A DNA stretch of 8,887 nucleotides from contig CBFGWV010000206.1 of the NCBI GenBank assembly GCA_965652545.1, positions 1 to 8,887 on the forward strand. The letters are read 5' to 3'. Below the pieces are notes generated by a model. That model was given only the letters and a program-made list of their open reading frames with translations, did no database searches and had not been told where the DNA came from. Positions 5,388 to 8,887 of the stretch are shown piece after piece (the stretch's first letter is position 1; each line of letters starts with the position of its first letter). The DNA is from CBFGWV01 sp965652545 (lineage in GTDB: Bacteria > Pseudomonadota > Gammaproteobacteria > Competibacterales > Competibacteraceae). The position numbers and the translations under genes are program-made.

Positions 5388-6592
5388 CGGCTGCCGTCTC
5401 TCACCAACCGCGGCAAATCGCCACCCAGCCCCATCGCCTGACGGGCGAACATGGCCTTGACCGGTCCCAGGCGGTTGGTCATCGACAAGCCCAAGGCGCG
5501 GATGCGGGGGATAGGCCCGGCATCAGTGGCGAACAAGCGCTCGATACCGTCCAGGGCGGTGGCCATCAACTGGTTGTGCCCGCGCCGCCAACGCTCGTAA
5601 CGGCGCAATACCGGCGGGTAGCCCGGATCGCGACGGTGATCGAGCAACACCTCGGCAAGTGCTGCCGCATCGAGAAAACCTAGATTCACGCCCTGGCCCG
5701 CCAATGGGTGGACGACGTGCGCGGCATCGCCGACCAGCGCGATACGCGAGGCGACATAGTGCGTCGCCTGACGCAGCCGCAAGGGAAACGCCGCCCGTGG
5801 ACCGCAGCCGGTGACCACGCCCAGCTTGTGGCCGAAGGCATCACCCAGCACGGTGCAGAATTCGGCAGGCGGCAGCGACTGCACAACCTTGGCCTCGGCG
5901 GTCGGCAAGGTCCACACGATGGAGCACCGGCCGTCGTACAGCGGCAGGAACGCCAGTGGGCCGCCGGGCAGAAAGCGCTGGCGGGCAACGCTGCCGTGGG
6001 GGTGCGCCGTGCTCACCACGGCGACAACAGCCTGCTGCTGGTAATCGCGTCCGCGCAGGGTGATGCCGGCAAACGCCCGCACGATGGAGTCATGCCCGTC
6101 TGCCCCCACCACGAGGCCTGCGCTCAGCGCCTGGCCATCGGCCAGTTGCAGGTGGACGCGGTCGTTGCCGTAGGCCAGGTGCTGGACCGTGGTGTGCAGC
6201 ACGCTCACTTGGGTATCGTCAGTGAGCTGCGCGTACAAGGCCGCTTGGACGGTGTCGTTCTCGACGATCCACCCCAGGGTTGCCAGGCCGAGTTCGCCGG
6301 CATCGAAACGGATATCGGCCGCGTCGTCGCGATCCCAGACCTGCATACCGTCGTAGGCCTGCGCACGACCGCTGGCCTCGATCGCCGGCCAGGCACCCAA
6401 GGCCGCGAGCAGGCGCTGCGACGCCAGGCTGAGGGCCGAGACCCGCAATTGCGGCTCGCCGTTGGGTATGGCAGGCACCCGCTCGTCGATCAAGGCCACC
6501 GAATACGGCCCCTGGCCCAGCGCCGCCGCCAACGCCGTACCGACCATTCCGCCACCGACGATGGCGATATCGACATGCCGGATATCCGTCAT
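5384..6592 (-). CDS. ubiI: UbiI (VisC), 2-octaprenylphenol hydroxylase of ubiquinone biosynthesis
   Basis: A 402-residue FAD-dependent aromatic hydroxylase that adds the C5 hydroxyl in ubiquinone synthesis, using O2. The FAD-binding fingerprint IVGGGMVGTALAAALG is at residues 11-26, the DG motif VVGADGHDSIVR at 161-172, and the GD motif ALVGDAAHVVHPLAGQGVNL at 285-304. UbiI-type signatures include PQLRVSALSLAS (E. coli PPQLRVSAINAAS), YDGMQVWDRD, LGWIVEN (E. coli LGHIVEN), FLPGGPLAFLPL and the C-terminal RQAMGLGGDLPRL (E. coli RQAMGLNDLPEWL). The start ATG is preceded by a good AGGAG at five bases and overlaps the ubiH stop as ATGA. The stop overlaps the Rieske GTG as GTGA. The alternatives UbiF/UbiL/UbiM fit less well, but substrate position cannot be proven by sequence reading. 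Confidence 0.92.
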   Translation of the reverse strand: MTDIRHVDIAIVGGGMVGTALAAALGQGPYSVALIDERVPAIPNGEPQLRVSALSLASQRLLAALGAWPAIEASGRAQAYDGMQVWDRDDAADIRFDAGELGLATLGWIVENDTVQAALYAQLTDDTQVSVLHTTVQHLAYGNDRVHLQLADGQALSAGLVVGADGHDSIVRAFAGITLRGRDYQQQAVVAVVSTAHPHGSVARQRFLPGGPLAFLPLYDGRCSIVWTLPTAEAKVVQSLPPAEFCTVLGDAFGHKLGVVTGCGPRAAFPLRLRQATHYVASRIALVGDAAHVVHPLAGQGVNLGFLDAAALAEVLLDHRRDPGYPPVLRRYERWRRGHNQLMATALDGIERLFATDAGPIPRIRALGLSMTNRLGPVKAMFARQAMGLGGDLPRLVRDGSR

Positions 6593-7782
6593 CGGGGCTC
6601 CTGGGCTCGGCCGAGAGAGAGTCTGGCCGGTCGTCCCCCGACACCCATGGTCTGGCGCGCCAGCCAGTGTTTGACCGGCGGCATAAGGTCCAGCGCTGCC
6701 AGCCCCAAGCTCCGCACAGGGCCGGCCAGGGGCACGGCGAAGACCCGTGCCAGGGCATCGGTGAACACCGTGGCGCCGCGTTGATCCCAGCGCCGCCAGT
6801 CGGCATACGCCCGTAGCACCGTATCGGCCCCCGGGTCGTCAGGGCTTGCCGCGATCAGGTCCACCAGCGCCGCCGCATCGCGCAAGCCCAGATTGAGGCC
6901 TTGACCGGCGATCGGGTGCAAGGTGTGGGCCGCGTTCCCCAGAACGACCGCCCGTCCGGCCGTGTGAGCTTGGGCGCGGATGAGCTTCAAATCCCAAGCC
7001 TGGCGCGGCGTCGCCGCGGCCAACCCGCCCATCCGCGGGCCGAAGCGGGCGTTGAGCACGGCCGCGAACGCCTCGTCATCCAGGCCCATGACGCGGTCGC
7101 GGTCGGGCTGCGTTACCGTCATCACCAGGGCATATCGCCCTGCCGGTCGCCGCGGCAGCAGCGCCAGCGGGCCCTCGGGGGTGAATCGCTCGAACGCCGT
7201 GGCGGGCCAGGGGCGGGGCGCCTGGACGTCGCACACGATGGCGCATTGCCGGTAGTCCAGCGACCAGGCGTCCACACCCAGCAGCGTGCGCAGCGGCGAA
7301 CCGGCCCCGTCGGCGGCGACGACCAGGCGTGCGCTGACCGCCGTGTCGGTATCGAGATGCACGGTAATACGGTCAATGCCCTGATCCACCGCTACGGCGC
7401 TGCCTTGCACCCGGCGTACGCCTGAGCGTGCGGCGGCGGCCATGTCGAGGGCGCCGTGGACGGCTGCGGCCCCGACGACATAACCCAGTGCCGGCACCCG
7501 CTCCTGACCGGCGGTCAGCCGGGTGACACCCCAGCGCCCGGTTTCGGAGATGTGTACCGTCTCGATGGGGGCGGCGTCCCCGGCAAGGCCCTCCCAGGCG
7601 CCCAGCGCCGAGAGAATCTGACGACTGCCCCAGGCCAGCGCCAGCGCCCGGGTATCCGCGGCCGGCGCGCCGCCGCGGTCGATCAGCACGACATCGCGCC
7701 CCTGGTCCGCCAGCGCGGTGGCGAGGGTCAGCCCGACCGGGCCGGCACCGACGATGGCGACGTCGTGCAGATCGCCGTTCAT
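6589..7782 (-). CDS. ubiH: UbiH, 2-octaprenyl-6-methoxyphenol hydroxylase of ubiquinone biosynthesis
   Basis: A 397-residue FAD-dependent hydroxylase, paralogous to the following UbiI, that adds the C1 hydroxyl in ubiquinone synthesis. Visible are the FAD fingerprint IVGAGPVGLTLATALADQG (10-28), DTRALALAWGSRQIL (43-57; E. coli DGRAIALAAGTCQQL), VHISETGRWGVTRL (76-89), VVAADGAGSPLR (154-165), AFERFTPEGPLALLP (196-210) and VLGNAAHTLHPIAGQGLNLG (280-299). The GN in place of GD in that last motif, with TLHPIAGQG, is the same as E. coli UbiH and separates it from UbiI. The C-terminus keeps LARQTMG. The frame is open 41 codons further upstream, but those lie inside pepP. The ATG at 7782 overlaps the pepP stop as ATGA and gives the family-like MNGDLHDVAIVGAG. 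Confidence 0.93.
   Translation of the reverse strand: MNGDLHDVAIVGAGPVGLTLATALADQGRDVVLIDRGGAPAADTRALALAWGSRQILSALGAWEGLAGDAAPIETVHISETGRWGVTRLTAGQERVPALGYVVGAAAVHGALDMAAAARSGVRRVQGSAVAVDQGIDRITVHLDTDTAVSARLVVAADGAGSPLRTLLGVDAWSLDYRQCAIVCDVQAPRPWPATAFERFTPEGPLALLPRRPAGRYALVMTVTQPDRDRVMGLDDEAFAAVLNARFGPRMGGLAAATPRQAWDLKLIRAQAHTAGRAVVLGNAAHTLHPIAGQGLNLGLRDAAALVDLIAASPDDPGADTVLRAYADWRRWDQRGATVFTDALARVFAVPLAGPVRSLGLAALDLMPPVKHWLARQTMGVGGRPARLSLGRAQEPR
6598..6602 (-). promoter_or_regulatory. Shine-Dalgarno of ubiI, inside ubiH
   Basis: AGGAG on the minus strand, five bases before the ATG at 6592, lies within the last codons of ubiH. It shows ubiI has its own ribosome site as well as the stop/start overlap. 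Confidence 0.6.
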
Positions 7783-8887
7783 GAGTTCTCGGCCATGAGG
7801 GCTTCGATATCCTCGATGCGTTTGGGCGCATCGCGCGTCAACAGCCGGTGCCCATCGTCGGTGAGCAGCGCATCGTCTTCGATGCGAATACCCATCCCGC
7901 GCCAATGCGCAGGCACATCGTCGGCATCCTCGGGGATGTACAGCCCCGGCTCCACCGTCACCACCATCCCCGCGGCCAGGCGCGTCCAGTCGCCGGCCTC
8001 GTCGCGGTACGCGCCCACGTCATGAACATCCAGCCCCAGCCAGTGGCCGGTGCGGTGCATGTAGAAGCGCTGGTAGCTGCCGTCCTCGATGCGGGCATCC
8101 ACCGGCCCGGGCAACAAACCCAGATCGACCAAACCCTGCACCAGCACCCCGACGGCGGCATCGTGAAAGTCGTTGTACGGCCGGCCCGGGGCAACGGCGC
8201 CCAGCGCGGCGTCCTGGGCGGCCAGCACGACCGCGTACAGGTCGCGCTGGGGGGTGGTGAACCGACCATCGATGGGGAAGGTTCGGGTGATGTCGGCGGC
8301 GTAGCCGGCCAACTCGCAGCCGGCATCGATCAGCAACAGCTCGCCGGCGTTCAGGCGCTGGTCGTTCTCCACATAGTGCAGGATGGTCGCATTCACACCG
8401 CCGGCAACAATGGACGGATACGCCCATGCCGCACCGTGCCAGCCGAAGACGTGCTCGAGCTCGGCCTGCACCTGGTACTCGTACAGCCCCGGACGGCAGC
8501 AGCGCATGGCGGCGCGATGGGCCTCGCTGCTGATCCGCCCGGCCTCGGCCATGAGCTCGACCTCTACGCTGCCCTTGAACAGTCTTGCGCGGGCGATCAA
8601 TGGCGTGCTGTCGGCCAATGTATCCGGGACACGCACACCGCGCCGGGCCTGCGGGCGGGCGGCGGCCAGCCAGTGGCGGACACGGCTATCGAAGCTGTCG
8701 CTGACACCAAAGGGATAAAAAATGCGGCGGCAACCGGCCAGCAAGGCGGGCATGCGCGTATCGAGCTCTGCCAGCGGGTAGGCCGCCTCGGCGCCGTAGT
8801 GCTCGATGGCACCCTGCGGGCCGACACGGCGACCGTTCCAGGTCTCCAGATGCGGATCCCGCGGGCGGCAGAACAGCGTGTACGCCG
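7779..8887 (-). CDS. pepP: PepP, Xaa-Pro aminopeptidase II (aminopeptidase P); partial, N-terminus off window
   Basis: Di-manganese cytosolic peptidase of the M24 family that removes an N-terminal residue preceding proline. The frame has no stop up to the window edge, giving 368 visible residues and lacking roughly the first 75 of the usual ~440. The first visible part (AYTLFCRPRDPHLETWNGRR) matches the N-terminal creatinase-like domain. The M24 fold follows, from RLFKGSVEVELMAEAGRISS. The five metal ligands are present, numbered from the internal Met at 8753: Asp143 (LLIDAGCE), Asp154 (YAADITRTFP), His237 (TGHWLGLDVHDVG), Glu268 (VTVEPGLYIP) and Glu292 (GIRIEDDAL). The first three keep the E. 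coli spacing exactly. The Met at 8753 is internal, not the start. It leads the operon with ubiH and ubiI as in E. coli, although its peptidase role has no known biochemical link to quinones. Confidence 0.96.
   Translation of the reverse strand, partial: AYTLFCRPRDPHLETWNGRRVGPQGAIEHYGAEAAYPLAELDTRMPALLAGCRRIFYPFGVSDSFDSRVRHWLAAARPQARRGVRVPDTLADSTPLIARARLFKGSVEVELMAEAGRISSEAHRAAMRCCRPGLYEYQVQAELEHVFGWHGAAWAYPSIVAGGVNATILHYVENDQRLNAGELLLIDAGCELAGYAADITRTFPIDGRFTTPQRDLYAVVLAAQDAALGAVAPGRPYNDFHDAAVGVLVQGLVDLGLLPGPVDARIEDGSYQRFYMHRTGHWLGLDVHDVGAYRDEAGDWTRLAAGMVVTVEPGLYIPEDADDVPAHWRGMGIRIEDDALLTDDGHRLLTRDAPKRIEDIEALMAENS

Noticed and set aside
5708..6784. A 358-codon plus-strand open frame opposite ubiI.
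   Set aside because: It is the antisense of a well-supported UbiI, with no recognisable motif and no fitting ribosome site.
7783..7905. An upstream ubiH start giving a 438-residue protein.
   Set aside because: The extra 41 residues lie within pepP and are Arg/His-rich, unlike UbiH N-termini. The ATG at 7782 forms the ATGA overlap and fits the family.
8751..8753. The ATG at 8753 as the pepP start.
   Set aside because: The same frame continues upstream to the window edge with residues that match the PepP N-terminal domain, so this Met is internal.

Overview
The window is GC-rich DNA (about two thirds G+C by eye), densely packed with genes. It most likely comes from a gammaproteobacterial chromosome. 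The main evidence is the gene order pepP-ubiH-ubiI, which is the classic gammaproteobacterial order, together with a cytochrome b561-yceI pair like E. coli yceJI and an MnmG that keeps the E. coli residue numbering (Cys47). I cannot name the genus. A halophilic or chemolithotrophic Chromatiales-type lineage is a guess only. Nothing looks like a phage, plasmid or insertion sequence.

Left part (1-2610). The N-terminal two thirds of mnmG (tRNA wobble-uridine modification) runs leftward off the window. A divergent gene encodes an AraC-family regulator with a cupin sensor domain. Its 3' end overlaps, tail to tail, the end of a leftward DUF3291 gene. The 270-base gap that follows (2611-2880) holds the DUF3291 leader and a two-unit REP element (REPIN-like) just behind the next gene.

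Middle part (2881-5044). A LysR-family regulator faces left. Divergent from it is a rightward two-gene operon: a four-helix cytochrome b561 and an exported YceI-family polyisoprenoid/quinone-binding protein. The 94-base divergent region carries a GTTGC-N10-GCAAC dyad over the likely lysR -10 box, which suggests the LysR protein controls itself and possibly the operon.

Right part (5022-8887). A leftward operon reads pepP (5' end off the window), ubiH, ubiI and a small soluble Rieske [2Fe-2S] protein. Each junction is a 4-base stop/start overlap (ATGA, ATGA, GTGA), so the four genes look translationally coupled. UbiH and UbiI are flavin hydroxylases of ubiquinone biosynthesis. The Rieske gene is the unusual member and overlaps the end of yceI tail to tail.

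Taken together, 3.8-8.9 kb is a redox/quinone neighbourhood: two ubiquinone hydroxylases, a coupled Rieske protein that could carry electrons, a quinol-type membrane cytochrome and a periplasmic isoprenoid-binding protein. The most testable new idea is that the Rieske protein is an electron donor or partner for the Ubi hydroxylases. Everything else is recognisable conserved biology. I see no CRISPR array, tRNA, rRNA or defence system.
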